Shown piece by piece: positions 54,241 to 63,921 of a stretch of 64,000 nt of DNA; position 1 is the first letter of the stretch; each line of letters begins with the position of its first letter. A program made the position numbers and the translations under genes. The stretch comes from Acinetobacter sp. ANC 3813. Lineage in GTDB: Bacteria > Pseudomonadota > Gammaproteobacteria > Pseudomonadales > Moraxellaceae. The notes below the pieces were generated by a model that saw nothing but the letters and a program-made list of their open reading frames with translations, did not search any database and was not told where the DNA came from. The stretch covers positions 310,001 to 374,000 of the forward strand of contig NZ_NEGK01000003.1 in the NCBI RefSeq assembly GCF_002135435.1, read 5' to 3'.

Positions 54241-55164
54241 ATGAATTTCCAACAACTAAGAATTATTAGAGAAACCGTTAGACAGAACTTCAATTTAACT
54301 GAGGCTTCCGCAGCGCTGTACACTTCTCAATCGGGTGTCAGTAAGCATATTAAAGACTTGGAAGATGAATTAGGCGTGCAGCTGTTTATCCGTAAAGGGA
54401 AGCGTTTGCTCGGTTTAACTGAACCAGGTCAGTCTTTGCTTGGCATTGTCGAACGCATGCTGGTCGATGCCGACAATATTAAGCGCCTTGCTGATGACTT
54501 TAATAAAGTAGACGAAGGCACATTAACCATTGCCACTACGCACACGCAAGCGCGCTATGTATTGCCGCCAATTGTGAATCAGTTTAAAAAAGAATTTCCT
54601 AAAGTGCATTTAATTCTGCAGCAAGCCAGCCCTGTAGAAATTACAGAAATGCTGCTGCAAGGTGAAGCTGATATTGGCATTGCAACTGAATCTCTCACCA
54701 CTGAAGACAACTTAGCCAGTGTGCCCTTTTATAATTGGCAGCACAGCATTATTACGCCGCAAAACCACCCGCTGACAGCAAATAACAACATCACGATTGA
54801 AGATTTATCACATTATCCAATTATTACCTATCACGGCGGTTTTACTGGCCGTTCAAAAATTGATACTGCCTTCGAAGAAGCTGGTTTTGATGTCGATATC
54901 GTGATGTCTGCATTGGATGCCGATGTTATCAAAACCTATGTAGAACTGAATATGGGTGTCGGCATTGTCAACAATGTCGCCTATGATGCTGAACGCGATT
55001 ACCGTTTAAAGCAAATTCCAACTGATCTTTTTGGCATTAACACCACTTGGCTTGCTGTACGTAAAGGTCACTTGCTGCGCGGCTACGGTTATGAGTTTAT
55101 TTCACTCTGTTCACCCGATGCAGACATTCGAGCACTGAAAAAAGTTGCCTATCCCGACGATTAG
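54241..55164 (+). CDS. cysB: CysB-type LysR regulator
   Basis: 307 residues. N-terminal helix-turn-helix (LTEASAALYTSQSGVSKHIKDLEDELGVQLFIRKGKRLLGLT) and a binding domain with TTHTQARYVLPP, PVEITEMLLQGEADIGIATE and YHGGFTGRSKID, which are the CysB/Cbl pattern for N-acetylserine or sulfate ligands. It directly follows the transporter genes it most likely activates. CysB rather than Cbl is chosen from context. Confidence 0.9.
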   Translation: MNFQQLRIIRETVRQNFNLTEASAALYTSQSGVSKHIKDLEDELGVQLFIRKGKRLLGLTEPGQSLLGIVERMLVDADNIKRLADDFNKVDEGTLTIATTHTQARYVLPPIVNQFKKEFPKVHLILQQASPVEITEMLLQGEADIGIATESLTTEDNLASVPFYNWQHSIITPQNHPLTANNNITIEDLSHYPIITYHGGFTGRSKIDTAFEEAGFDVDIVMSALDADVIKTYVELNMGVGIVNNVAYDAERDYRLKQIPTDLFGINTTWLAVRKGHLLRGYGYEFISLCSPDADIRALKKVAYPDD

Positions 55165-55180
55165 CATAAAAAAATTAAGC

Positions 55181-55205
55181 AAAATGAGACTCATGTCTCT
55201 TTTTG
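55181..55205 (+). terminator. Terminator of the sulfate operon
   Basis: GAGAC / GTCTC stem in A/T-rich flanks with T5. Confidence 0.75.
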
Positions 55206-55276
55206 TTTATCGTAATTTTATGTAACTGTCTGCATAATAACCGCCTATAAAATAAAAACTTCTGGGCGCCAGACCA

Positions 55277-56509
55277 ATGAAACATGCCGTAATTCTTGCA
55301 ATTACATCTTTATGCACGTCCGTGCATATTCAAGCTGCCGCCTTAGAACGGTCTGGCCAAAGTGTTTTGCCATTTTTAGAATCTCAGAATTATGCAGAAA
55401 TAAACTTAGGCAGCGTTGAAGGCAATATCAGCGGAGAAAATGCCAATAAAGAAGAATTAGCAGCAGTCTTGAATGTCAGCGATTTTTCTACAGGCAACCT
55501 TGTTGAAGATATGTTTTTGATACAAGGTGCAGTGAAAGTACAAGCTGCCCCTAGAGTATCTGTAGGGCTTTTATTTGATCAGCCTTTTGGCATTAAACTC
55601 GACTATAGCTATAGCCCTGAATCTATTTTAGGCCATGAGCAGCTTGAAGCCATTAATATTAATATTAAGTCAAAAAATATGAGCGCTTTGGTGGGCTATC
55701 AACCCACTGAACGATGGAATATATATGGCGGTGTAGCCTATCAAAATTTCAAAGGAAATATTCATCTTTTCGGCCAAAATTTCTATTTTTTTAATGGCTA
55801 TCGTGCAGAATTAAAAGAAGATGCTGCCGTTGGCTGGCTTACAGGTATCAGTTACCAGATTCCAGAAATTGCGCTTCGTGCAAATTTGACTTACCGCTCC
55901 AAAATCAAACATAAAAACCAGGCATTCGAAACCACCGATCTGATTGGCAATTTTGCAGAGAAAACCCAAATTACGACACCGCAATCCATCAATCTAGACT
56001 TAATGACTGCAGTCAGTCCTAGCAATTTAGTGTATGGCAGTGTGCGCTGGGTAGACTGGTCTAATTTTAAAATTAAGCCGAATGGTTTTGGCCATATCCT
56101 CCAGTCAGTCATTGCGGGTATGAGTGCCCTACCTAATCAGCAAGAATATACGGCTTATATTCAATCATTAGAAAATTTTAATTTAATCGATTATAAAAAG
56201 GATCAATGGTCCGCAAAACTGGGGATTGCACATAGATTAAATGAACAGTGGATTGCCAGTGCTGAAACTGTCTGGGATAACGGCAGTGACAACCCTGCAT
56301 CGACCATTAATCCTGCAGACGGCTATACAGGTTTGGGCTCAGGCTTACGGTATCAACTCTCCACGCAAACTTTTATATCTGGCGGCATTTATTATTTGAG
56401 ATTCAGGCCTTCCAAACAAAATAAAGACAGCATTTCAGTCAGTTCTATTTCAACATTAAATGATAAAGAAGCTTGGGCCTATGGGCTAAGAATCGGACAC
56501 TATTTTTAA
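55277..56509 (+). CDS. FadL/TodX-family outer membrane transport protein
   Basis: 410-residue beta-barrel for hydrophobic substrates. Signal peptide ending IQA-AA, then ALERSGQSVLPFLESQNYAEINLGSVEGNISG, the hatch-like start of FadL proteins; barrel strands end in aromatic GLRIGHYF. Length is in the FadL range. Physiological ligand (long-chain fatty acid or aromatic compound) is unknown. No cys-type function is implied by the neighbours. Confidence 0.85.
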   Translation: MKHAVILAITSLCTSVHIQAAALERSGQSVLPFLESQNYAEINLGSVEGNISGENANKEELAAVLNVSDFSTGNLVEDMFLIQGAVKVQAAPRVSVGLLFDQPFGIKLDYSYSPESILGHEQLEAININIKSKNMSALVGYQPTERWNIYGGVAYQNFKGNIHLFGQNFYFFNGYRAELKEDAAVGWLTGISYQIPEIALRANLTYRSKIKHKNQAFETTDLIGNFAEKTQITTPQSINLDLMTAVSPSNLVYGSVRWVDWSNFKIKPNGFGHILQSVIAGMSALPNQQEYTAYIQSLENFNLIDYKKDQWSAKLGIAHRLNEQWIASAETVWDNGSDNPASTINPADGYTGLGSGLRYQLSTQTFISGGIYYLRFRPSKQNKDSISVSSISTLNDKEAWAYGLRIGHYF

Positions 56510-56526
56510 ATCGAACTCCTAAACGC

Positions 56527-56554
56527 AAAAAAACAGGCCGAAGCCTGTTTTTTT
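56527..56554. terminator. Bidirectional terminator
   Basis: AAACAGGC / GCCTGTTT with CGAA loop and A/T runs, between convergent outer-membrane genes. Confidence 0.93.
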
Positions 56555-56565
56555 GCTGAAACAAC

Positions 56566-57276
56566 TTACCAGTGGTAGCTTACGCCAACTTTACCAACGG
56601 GAAGCCATTCGTATTTATCATCCTGTTCAATGTTGCGTTCATGTTCAGCAAGCAACAGCTGGTCAGAAGCAGTACCGCCTACACCAGTGAGTTTAGCAGT
56701 AGGATTGCCAGTGTAATAAGCGCCTACTTCTCCAAATACACCCCAGTTTTGGTTGATTTTCGGAGCCCAGCCTAAGCCTACATACGGAGCAATATCATTA
56801 TCATGTGACACTGTACCGCTCACACTTGTAAATGATGTCGGCTCACCGTCAATTTCAATGGTTCCGCTGCCTGTATTCGATTTAAGGCCATATTCCGTGT
56901 CAACAAATCCTACGCCAGCCGCCATATAAACGCCCTGCGCCCAACGGTTTGAACTTGCTCCCCATGGACGGATCTCAGCATTTAAGTAAGCCAATTTATT
57001 ATCCATATCCATGTCGTATTTCACACCATCTACAGATAAATCATCAGACCATGAAATATCGCCGCCGTTATAGCCTAAAGCTAAGCCTACATACGGGTTG
57101 GCAGTCCAAAGCAAAGCACCGCCATAACCTGTAGTACCCACTTCAAGACGAGCGCCAGATGGAATCAGCTGGTTTTGGTCAAATGCATAACCATCATGAA
57201 CGACTGATGAATCTGCCATTGCAGAGCCAGCCGCAGCTAAAAGGGATACAGTTAAAATTGTTCGTATAGCTTTCAT
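56566..57276 (-). CDS. Small outer membrane beta-barrel protein
   Basis: 236 residues. Signal peptide MKAIRTILTVSLLAAAGSAMA, then alternating strands: GARLEVGTTGYGGALLWTANPYVGLALGYNGG, WAQGVYMAAGVGF, PYVGLGWAPKINQNWGVFGEVGAYY, ending VGVSYHW. The pattern is of 8-strand barrels (OmpW/Ail-like 'porin family'). GAGGAG before ATG 57276 fixes the start; seven more codons upstream are open. Function unknown. Confidence 0.8.
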   Translation of the reverse strand: MKAIRTILTVSLLAAAGSAMADSSVVHDGYAFDQNQLIPSGARLEVGTTGYGGALLWTANPYVGLALGYNGGDISWSDDLSVDGVKYDMDMDNKLAYLNAEIRPWGASSNRWAQGVYMAAGVGFVDTEYGLKSNTGSGTIEIDGEPTSFTSVSGTVSHDNDIAPYVGLGWAPKINQNWGVFGEVGAYYTGNPTAKLTGVGGTASDQLLLAEHERNIEQDDKYEWLPVGKVGVSYHW

Positions 57277-57592
57277 TGTGTTTCTCCTCAAATACAAACT
57301 TTGTAAAAATTATTTGATCATTTGCATGGTTCACTGCACATGAGGAGCAATATAAATTAATACCTGATCACCTTTTATTCTAAAATTGATTATTTTTTGT
57401 TATTTTTTGATACAAATTTCTTCTTCTTGTTGATTGTTAAACAATATTTAAAATATTAAATTATAAATTTTGCATCTATTATTATTTATAGGCATATTTA
57501 ATAATTAATTCCGATCTATTGTTGAATTTCCATCTATTCTTAGCTCAATTTAGTGTAAAATCTTGGGAAATTTTTTTTCTGGAAGAAAGATC

Positions 57593-58414
57593 ATGGCTCA
57601 GCTTTCAACTATCATTGAACAAGCTTTCGAAGATCGTGCAAATTTTACTGCAGCAGACTGCCCTGCTGAAATCCGTCAAGCTGTTGAGGAAGCAATTGCT
57701 GGCCTAGATAACGGCACAATGCGCGTTGCTGAAAAAATTGATGGTGAATGGGTTGTTCATCAATGGTTGAAAAAAGCAGTATTGTTATCTTTCAAAATTA
57801 ACGATAACAAGCCTATCGAGTCATGCGACCTTCGCTTCTACGACAAAGTAGACACTAAATTTAACGGCTGGACTGAAGAACAGTTTAAAGCTGCTGGTGT
57901 ACGTGTTGTGCCGCCTGCTGTAGCGCGTAAAGGTTCGTTCCAAGCAAAAGGCGTGATTTTAATGCCTTCTTATGTGAACATCGGCGCTTATGTTGATGAA
58001 GGCACAATGGTTGATACTTGGGCAACTGTAGGTTCATGCGCTCAAATCGGTAAAAATGTTCACTTGTCTGGCGGCGTAGGCATTGGCGGTGTTCTTGAAC
58101 CGCTTCAAGCTAATCCGACAATTATTGAAGACAACTGCTTTATCGGCGCACGTTCTGAAATCGTTGAAGGCGTAATCGTAGAAGAAGGTTCTGTAATTTC
58201 TATGGGCGTATTCATCGGTCAATCAACTAAGATTTTTGACCGCGCAACTGGCGAAATCCATTACGGCCGCGTACCAGCGGGTTCAGTTGTTGTTGCAGGC
58301 AGCCTGCCTTCTAAATGCGGTACTTACAGCTTATATGCTGCAATCATCGTGAAAAAAGTTGACGCGAAAACACGCGCGAAAACTAGCCTGAACGATTTAT
58401 TGCGCGAAGACTAA
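57593..58414 (+). CDS. dapD: Tetrahydrodipicolinate N-succinyltransferase
   Basis: Lysine/diaminopimelate pathway acyltransferase, 273 residues. The left-handed beta-helix hexapeptide repeats lie at ~100-230 ([72 protein letters not shown]), ending [29 protein letters not shown] at 57593 after GGAAGAAAG is chosen over an in-frame ATG at 57563. Confidence 0.97.
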   Translation: MAQLSTIIEQAFEDRANFTAADCPAEIRQAVEEAIAGLDNGTMRVAEKIDGEWVVHQWLKKAVLLSFKINDNKPIESCDLRFYDKVDTKFNGWTEEQFKAAGVRVVPPAVARKGSFQAKGVILMPSYVNIGAYVDEGTMVDTWATVGSCAQIGKNVHLSGGVGIGGVLEPLQANPTIIEDNCFIGARSEIVEGVIVEEGSVISMGVFIGQSTKIFDRATGEIHYGRVPAGSVVVAGSLPSKCGTYSLYAAIIVKKVDAKTRAKTSLNDLLRED

Positions 58415-58437
58415 GCTTCTATAGCTTGCCTTTCCAG

Positions 58438-58470
58438 TCTCTACGGCCAGCAATGACCGTAGGGATTTTT
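58438..58470 (+). terminator. Terminator after dapD
   Basis: TCTCTACGG pairs with CCGTAGGGA (one G-T pair) and is followed by T5. It precedes queE, so read-through may still occur. Confidence 0.6.
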
Positions 58471-58499
58471 GTTTTTTCTGACTCTGGTTTAATTTTGTT

Positions 58500-59210
58500 A
58501 TGAATACTCTTCGATCTTCCGCTATTCCTGTTTCTGATCCGACTGCGGGGCTGCGCATTACGGAGATTTTCTATTCATTGCAAGGTGAAGCCAATACAGC
58601 GGGACTGCCGACTGTATTTATCCGTTTAACTGGATGTCCATTACGCTGCACCTATTGTGATACCACCTATTCATTTGAGGGCGGCGAGCGCAAATCATTA
58701 GAAGAAATTATTCAAACTGCTCTGGATTTTAAAACACCGTATATTTGTGTAACTGGCGGCGAACCTTTAGCGCAGCCCAATGCCCTGCCGCTGATGCAGC
58801 GCTTAGCGGATTTAGGCTGTGAAGTCTCATTAGAAACCAGTGGCGCTTTAGATGTGTCTAGAGTGGATCCCCGTGTTTCCAAAGTTTTAGATTTAAAAAC
58901 CCCAACTTCCGGCGAATCTGCACGGAATTTGCTTTCAAATATTGAATTTTTAACTGCGCATGATCAAATTAAGTTTGTGATTTGCAACCGTGAGGACTAT
59001 GAATGGTCTAAACAGCAAGTTGAACAGCTTAAATTGCAGGAAAAAGCCGGCACCATTTGGTTCTCTCCCGCTTTTGCAGTAGAAAAAGGCGCAGCACGCC
59101 TGCCTCAGCTTGCACGAGATCTTGCACAGTGGATTTTAGAAGACCATCTCCCTGTCCGTTTCCAGCTGCAATTGCATAAATTGCTCTGGAACGATGAAAC
59201 TGGTCGTTAA
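58500..59210 (+). CDS. queE: 7-carboxy-7-deazaguanine synthase
   Basis: Radical SAM enzyme of queuosine synthesis. LQGEANTAGLPTVFIRLTGCPLRCTYCDTTYSF gives the CxxxCxxC cluster site. YICVTGGEPLAQ, and SLETSGALDVS follow. 236 residues. Twenty-four bases before queC, one operon. Confidence 0.95.
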   Translation: MNTLRSSAIPVSDPTAGLRITEIFYSLQGEANTAGLPTVFIRLTGCPLRCTYCDTTYSFEGGERKSLEEIIQTALDFKTPYICVTGGEPLAQPNALPLMQRLADLGCEVSLETSGALDVSRVDPRVSKVLDLKTPTSGESARNLLSNIEFLTAHDQIKFVICNREDYEWSKQQVEQLKLQEKAGTIWFSPAFAVEKGAARLPQLARDLAQWILEDHLPVRFQLQLHKLLWNDETGR

Positions 59211-59234
59211 GTCATATATTTTTTGGAGAAGAAC

Positions 59235-59906
59235 ATGCGTCCTCGCGCGATTGTACTGTTATCTGGCGGCTTAGACTCGACTACTTGCCTAGCATGGGCC
59301 CAATCTCAGTATGAATGCATTGCACTTAGTTTTATGTATGGCCAGCGTTCTACTACAGAACTGGATGCTGCCCGCACTTTAACGAAAAATGCAGGTGTAG
59401 AGCATCGTGTTATCAATATCGATTTAGGCAATTTAGGCGGTTCTGCGTTAACAGACCATAACATTGATGTTCCTGATCATGAGTCTGAGGGCATTCCTGT
59501 AACTTATGTTCCAGCACGTAATACTATTTTCCTGTCTTATGCTTTAGCTGCAGCCGAAGTTTTTGAAGCCGAGGCCATTGTGATTGGCATCAATGCTGTT
59601 GATTATTCGGGTTATCCTGACTGCCGACCTGAATTTATTGAGGCCTTTGCCAATATGGCAAAACTGGCGACAAAAGTCGGCGTTGAAGGAAAACCTCTTA
59701 AATTTGAAACACCTCTGTTACATTTATCTAAAGCAAATATCATTCGCTTAGGTATAGAACATGGCGTAGACTATAGCCAAACGGTATCTTGCTACCAAGC
59801 AGATGACCAAGGGCGTGCCTGCGGTACATGCGACAGCTGCCGTCTGCGCAAAGAAGGTTTTGCCGACGCGGCTGTTGAAGATCCGACACGCTATATACCG
59901 AAATAA
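59235..59906 (+). CDS. queC: 7-cyano-7-deazaguanine synthase
   Basis: ATP-dependent preQ0 synthase. PP-loop [30 protein letters not shown], and the four-Cys zinc site in [31 protein letters not shown] before ATG 59235 decides the start. 223 residues. Confidence 0.96.
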   Translation: MRPRAIVLLSGGLDSTTCLAWAQSQYECIALSFMYGQRSTTELDAARTLTKNAGVEHRVINIDLGNLGGSALTDHNIDVPDHESEGIPVTYVPARNTIFLSYALAAAEVFEAEAIVIGINAVDYSGYPDCRPEFIEAFANMAKLATKVGVEGKPLKFETPLLHLSKANIIRLGIEHGVDYSQTVSCYQADDQGRACGTCDSCRLRKEGFADAAVEDPTRYIPK

Positions 59907-59919
59907 CAAGGTAGGGTTT

Positions 59920-60330
59920 ATGAATATTTTAAAATCAAACATTATTCTTTCTGCTGCAGTTTCTGCTGCTGCGCTATTTGCTTCTGCTGCGCATGCTGAT
60001 AATGAAAAACTGCAGCAAGCTTATAAAAGTACAAACGTGAAATCTGCGTTAATTAATGTTTGTAAAGATGAAACGGGTAAAGGTAAAAAACTATCTACTG
60101 CTGAAGTTAGCAAATACTGTACATGTGCAGTTGAAGCAGATGGCCGTTTAACCAATGCTCAAAAATGGGAAATCCAAAGCGCGATTAACCAAAAGAAAAG
60201 CCCTGCGACTCTAGCTTTTGTTCAAAAGCAAAATAAAGACTTGCAAGCATGCTTTGGCCCAGACTTAACAGGCAAATTAAAGTCTCTCACCGAAGAAGCG
60301 ATGAAGTCTGCTCAAGCTCAGAAAAAATAA
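59920..60330 (+). CDS. Small secreted cysteine-containing protein, 136 residues
   Basis: Signal peptide ending AHA-DNEK; mature part is helix-rich with one Cys in NVCKDE, a close pair in YCTCAVEADGRL, and a last Cys in LQACFGPDL, so disulfides are likely in the periplasm. No family name recognised, though similar small Acinetobacter proteins are common. AGGTAGGG precedes ATG 59920, 13 bases after queC, so it may share its message. Confidence 0.7.
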   Translation: MNILKSNIILSAAVSAAALFASAAHADNEKLQQAYKSTNVKSALINVCKDETGKGKKLSTAEVSKYCTCAVEADGRLTNAQKWEIQSAINQKKSPATLAFVQKQNKDLQACFGPDLTGKLKSLTEEAMKSAQAQKK

Positions 60331-60340
60331 TAAATGATAT

Positions 60341-60370
60341 AAAAAAGCCTGCAGTATTGCAGGCTTTTTT
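60341..60370 (+). terminator. Terminator of the queE-queC unit
   Basis: AAAAAAGCCTGCA / TGCAGGCTTTTTT stem over GTAT. Confidence 0.93.
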
Positions 60371-60470
60371 ATGGCTGATACAAAGCCCCTGCATCTGCAG
60401 AGTAAATTCTGTATCATGACGCTATATTTTAAAAAATTTCTCTTATTTTTATATTTTGAAGGATCATGCA

Positions 60471-60926
60471 ATGTCTGATATTCAGTTGCCTAATCAATCT
60501 TTTCCAGCAACTTCAGGTGAAATTAATTTGGCAGAAATGCCTGCCGAATGGCTGATTGTTTATTTTTACCCTAAAGATTCCACACCAGGCTGTACGACGC
60601 AAGCTGTAGGTTTTTCCTGCTTAAAAGACCAGTTTGATGCATTAAATACCACAGTCATCGGTATTTCTCGCGATTCTGTAAAAGCGCACCAAAATTTTAC
60701 AGAAAAACAAAATCTCAGCATTAATTTGATTAGCGATAAAGAAGAAGTGCTGTGCAATCATTTTGATGTGATTAAAGAAAAAAATATGTATGGCAAAAAA
60801 GTGATGGGTATCGAGCGCTCAACTTTTATTTTCCATAAGGGCAAGCTGGTTAAGGAATACCGCAAAGTAAAAGCGGCTGGCCATGCTGAACAAGTATTGG
60901 AAGATATTAAAGCCTTGCAGGCTTAA
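60471..60926 (+). CDS. Bcp/PrxQ-type peroxiredoxin
   Basis: 151 residues. YPKDSTPGCTTQ carries the peroxidatic Cys41. The +5 resolving position of many Bcp proteins is Val46, but Cys50 and Cys95 exist. As I recall, E. coli Bcp has Cys45, Cys50 and Cys99, so Cys95 aligns with the third and Cys50 sits at +9 instead of +5. Reduces H2O2 or lipid peroxides with thioredoxin. GAAGGATC before ATG 60471 decides the start. Confidence 0.9.
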   Translation: MSDIQLPNQSFPATSGEINLAEMPAEWLIVYFYPKDSTPGCTTQAVGFSCLKDQFDALNTTVIGISRDSVKAHQNFTEKQNLSINLISDKEEVLCNHFDVIKEKNMYGKKVMGIERSTFIFHKGKLVKEYRKVKAAGHAEQVLEDIKALQA

Positions 60927-60953
60927 ACTTTAGCCTGCTGATTTACATCAAAT

Positions 60954-60981
60954 AAAAGCCCGAATTCGGGCTTTTATTTTT
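60954..60981. terminator. Bidirectional terminator
   Basis: AAAAGCCCGAATTCGGGC starts a perfect palindrome followed by TTTTATTTTTTT. Its 3' edge touches the stop codon of the exporter gene. Confidence 0.92.
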
Positions 60982-61584
60982 TTAACTATTTATCAGCAGT
61001 GAAAGCGCAATTGCCCACATCACACAGGCAATCAGCAGATCTAAAATTCGCCATGCTTTAGGGCTTTTAAACATCGGCTGCAGCAGCTGTGCGCCATAAC
61101 CTAAGCCAAAAAAGAACAATCCCGATGCACTCATCGCGCCTAAAGCAAAATATAGCGGCTGCTGAAACTGCGCGGAGATTGATCCCAGCAAAATGACAGT
61201 ATCTAAATACACATGCGGATTGAGCCAAGTCAGTGCGAGACAGGTCAAAAGCGCCTGCATCAGACTCTGATTGAAACCCGTATCCAGCTGCATTGCCGAC
61301 TGATTTTTATAGGCTTGGATCGCATGCAATAAGCCGTAATAAATTAAAAATGCGGCCCCGCCCCATTTGGCAAATTGAATAATTTGCGGATAGTGCATAA
61401 TCACTGCCGAAAATCCCGTTACACCCAATAAAATCAGCAAAGCATCTGAAAGCGCGCACACAAAGCACACCCAAAACACATGCTGCTTTCTCAGTCCTTG
61501 CCGAAGCACAAAAGCATTTTGCGCGCCAATCGCCACAATTAAACTCAAGCCTAAAGCCAGCCCTTGCATATACGTATTCAGCAT
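60982..61584 (-). CDS. LysE/ArgO-family amino acid exporter
   Basis: 200 residues, about six spans. The GLALGLSLIVAIGAQNAFVLRQGLRKQHVF start is the LysE/ArgO hallmark and TWLNPHVYLDTVILLGSIS the conserved second half. Exports basic amino acids. Divergent LysR at 61701 is the likely regulator, as in LysE-LysG and ArgO-ArgP. Confidence 0.92.
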   Translation of the reverse strand: MLNTYMQGLALGLSLIVAIGAQNAFVLRQGLRKQHVFWVCFVCALSDALLILLGVTGFSAVIMHYPQIIQFAKWGGAAFLIYYGLLHAIQAYKNQSAMQLDTGFNQSLMQALLTCLALTWLNPHVYLDTVILLGSISAQFQQPLYFALGAMSASGLFFFGLGYGAQLLQPMFKSPKAWRILDLLIACVMWAIALSLLINS

Positions 61585-61700
61585 TTCAATCAGATCTTTT
61601 TAAACTTGATGCGCATTATCTGCCGATTTTTGATAAATTAAATATTATTAAGAAAATATCAAATAGGCTAAATATTTTTTAGTTTAGAGCGGGTTTGAAA

Positions 61701-62609
61701 ATGCTGAATCATAAACAATGCGAAGCCTTCTTGGCGGTTGCAGAAACGGGCAGCTTTGATTTAGCTGCAGCACGGCTGCACATCACCGCTTCTGCTGTAA
61801 CGCTGCGCGTGCAAAGCTTGGAAAAACATTTAGGCCAAATGCTGATTGTGCGTGAACGTCCCTGCAAAGCCACAGCAGCAGGTATTTCTTTACTGCATTA
61901 TCTGCAGCACAGCCGTCTGCTTGAACAAAATTTCATACAAAGCTTAACTGGACAATCCTCTGGCAATTTTTATCAATTGAGCATTGCCACCAATGCAGAT
62001 TCACTCGCCACTTGGCTGCTGCCTGCTTTGCAGCCTGCATTAACAGCAGGAAAAATTACAATCCATTTTCAAGTGGATGACCAGTCTCAAACCCATCATT
62101 TACTCGAAGCTGGCTTAGTCAATGCATGTGTTGCACAAGAACCCAAAGCCATGAAAGGCTGTACTGCACAATACTTAGGAAGCATGACTTACCGGTTTGT
62201 CAGTACACCGCATTTTGCTGAAACATATTTTGCAAAAGGGATTAATCGTGAAACCTTGAGAACAGCGCCAGCCCTCATTTTTAATGCAAAAGACCAGATG
62301 CATACTTCACGAATTCAGCAGGAGTATGGTTTAAGCCCAGAACAATACCCGCATTTTTTTGTACCTTCTTCAAGCGCTTTTATGGATGCCGTATTGATGG
62401 GACTGGGGTATGGCTGGCTGCCCGATTATCAAGCGGCAGTTCACCTTCAAGAAGGGAAATTAACAGAACTTTCGGAAAAATTGCGCTTAGAACAGCCACT
62501 GTATTGGCATCACTGGAAACAGCAGTCTGATGCGCTGAATCGCTTAAGTGCAATCTTGCAGAGCCAAGCGGGTAAAATTATGAATGGCACTTTTCAAGCC
62601 GATAGCTGA
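61701..62609 (+). CDS. ArgP/LysG-type LysR regulator
   Basis: 302 residues with N-terminal helix-turn-helix (FDLAAARLHITASAVTLRVQSLEKHLGQMLIVRERP; the S-A-V-T-L-R recognition helix is typical of ArgP/LysG). The effector domain (NADSLATWLLPALQP) follows. It likely induces the divergent exporter when Lys or Arg accumulates. ATG 61701 after GAGCGGG is chosen over TTG 61695. Confidence 0.9.
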   Translation: MLNHKQCEAFLAVAETGSFDLAAARLHITASAVTLRVQSLEKHLGQMLIVRERPCKATAAGISLLHYLQHSRLLEQNFIQSLTGQSSGNFYQLSIATNADSLATWLLPALQPALTAGKITIHFQVDDQSQTHHLLEAGLVNACVAQEPKAMKGCTAQYLGSMTYRFVSTPHFAETYFAKGINRETLRTAPALIFNAKDQMHTSRIQQEYGLSPEQYPHFFVPSSSAFMDAVLMGLGYGWLPDYQAAVHLQEGKLTELSEKLRLEQPLYWHHWKQQSDALNRLSAILQSQAGKIMNGTFQADS

Positions 62610-62610
62610 A

Positions 62611-63180
62611 TTATTTAATTTGCCATTGGCCAATGAGCTGGATATGCACTTTTTCACCAACATCGCCAAATGATTTTTTCATGCCAAAATCACTGCGGTT
62701 AATGGTTCCTGCCGCCTGTACATCCAGCAATTTAGTATTGGCTGCATTGGGTCTCAGTAAAACATCAAAAGTCACTGGACGGGTCACACCGCGTAACGTC
62801 AGGTCTCCATAGACCCAATAACGGTCTTGGTTTTGCGGGACAAATTCTGTGCTTTTAAAACTGACATTTTTAAATTGGGCAGCATCAAAAAAGCTTTCGC
62901 CTAAAATCATCGGCTTCAAAACAGGATTGCTAAATTTCAAACTGCTGGCGGGTACATTGACTTGCACCCAAGCATTTTGCGGTGTACGCATGTCAAAATA
63001 CAAACGCGACTGCGGCTGAACCGAAACCCCTTGTACAACTGAAAGTCCAACTGTTTTGATATTAAAGGATACAAAACTGTCTTCGGTTAGAATCCAATTT
63101 TGCGCATGCAGCTGAGTCTGCAGCCCAAACGCCGCAAGCCCTGCAACAATCCCCCGCAATATTTTTTTTTCAGCGCTCAT
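62611..63180 (-). CDS. YceI-family periplasmic lipid-binding protein
   Basis: 189 residues. Signal peptide ending LHA-QNW; lipocalin-like barrel with DSFVSFNIKTVG, YWVYGDLTLRGVTRPVTFDV and INRSDFGMKKSF (YceI pattern). Binds polyprenyl-like lipids in homologues. GGAGCGTGT precedes ATG 63180. Its stop is one base from that of the LysR gene, which is convergent. Confidence 0.88.
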   Translation of the reverse strand: MSAEKKILRGIVAGLAAFGLQTQLHAQNWILTEDSFVSFNIKTVGLSVVQGVSVQPQSRLYFDMRTPQNAWVQVNVPASSLKFSNPVLKPMILGESFFDAAQFKNVSFKSTEFVPQNQDRYWVYGDLTLRGVTRPVTFDVLLRPNAANTKLLDVQAAGTINRSDFGMKKSFGDVGEKVHIQLIGQWQIK

Positions 63181-63246
63181 ACACGCTCCAACTCTAATAA
63201 TCAGCTCACATCCAATGTGGTGCTTTATCATTTAAAATACCGAAAA

Positions 63247-63876
63247 TCAGCTTAAATTACTCTTATCTTGAGACAAAAATTTGTTTTGTAATTGTAGATA
63301 AATCGGGTTTTGTTTAAATTTATGTAAAAACTCGCTTGTGCCCAATGGAAAAGCCGTTTCAATAATTTCACCACGATAAAAAGCTTCGCGCATTGGCGTG
63401 GCTGACATTGAACCCTGCAAACTGTCCAATTCCACCATTTCCCATTCTGGAAAAAACTTTAAATAATAGGATGAATCATCTTTGAAATGACCGATCAGCC
63501 CAATTCGATCAGTCGGCTGTATAATCTCTGCGACCAATGATTTCACCAGCTGTTGCCATTTTTCATCATTATAGACGTCGATGACATTCACAAACTTAAT
63601 CCGTTGCTGATCTGCAGGAGAAAAATTCGATAAAATCATCTGCTGGCGTTCTTCTGCAGTAAAAGGGTTTTTGATATTGCGTTCATTTTGTGCTGAACCT
63701 AATGCCAAAATCACATTCTTGCTTTGTTTCAAGGCAATCAAAATCGTTTGCATATGCGCTAAGTGGAAAGGCTGAAAACGTCCAATGAATACCAAGTAAT
63801 CAAATTTATCATTCATAACAGAATCATCGTGATTTATGAACTCATGAGTTGCGCCTGCAATTTGAAAATGCGACAT
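63247..63876 (-). CDS. NadM-type nicotinamide-nucleotide adenylyltransferase
   Basis: NAD synthesis/salvage enzyme that adenylates NMN or NaMN. The nucleotidyl-transferase signature is GRFQPFHLAHMQTI (HxxH) with ATPMREAFYRGE as the second site. About 209 residues from ATG 63876, or 189 from ATG 63816; neither has a good ribosome site. A Nudix domain, present in some NadM fusions, is absent. A longer frame to 63957 would overlap the divergent gene at 63922. Confidence 0.8.
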   Translation of the reverse strand: MSHFQIAGATHEFINHDDSVMNDKFDYLVFIGRFQPFHLAHMQTILIALKQSKNVILALGSAQNERNIKNPFTAEERQQMILSNFSPADQQRIKFVNVIDVYNDEKWQQLVKSLVAEIIQPTDRIGLIGHFKDDSSYYLKFFPEWEMVELDSLQGSMSATPMREAFYRGEIIETAFPLGTSEFLHKFKQNPIYLQLQNKFLSQDKSNLS

Positions 63877-63921
63877 AATGAGCCCATAAATTTGAATTAA
63901 ATTGAAAGCAAGGATAGTACG

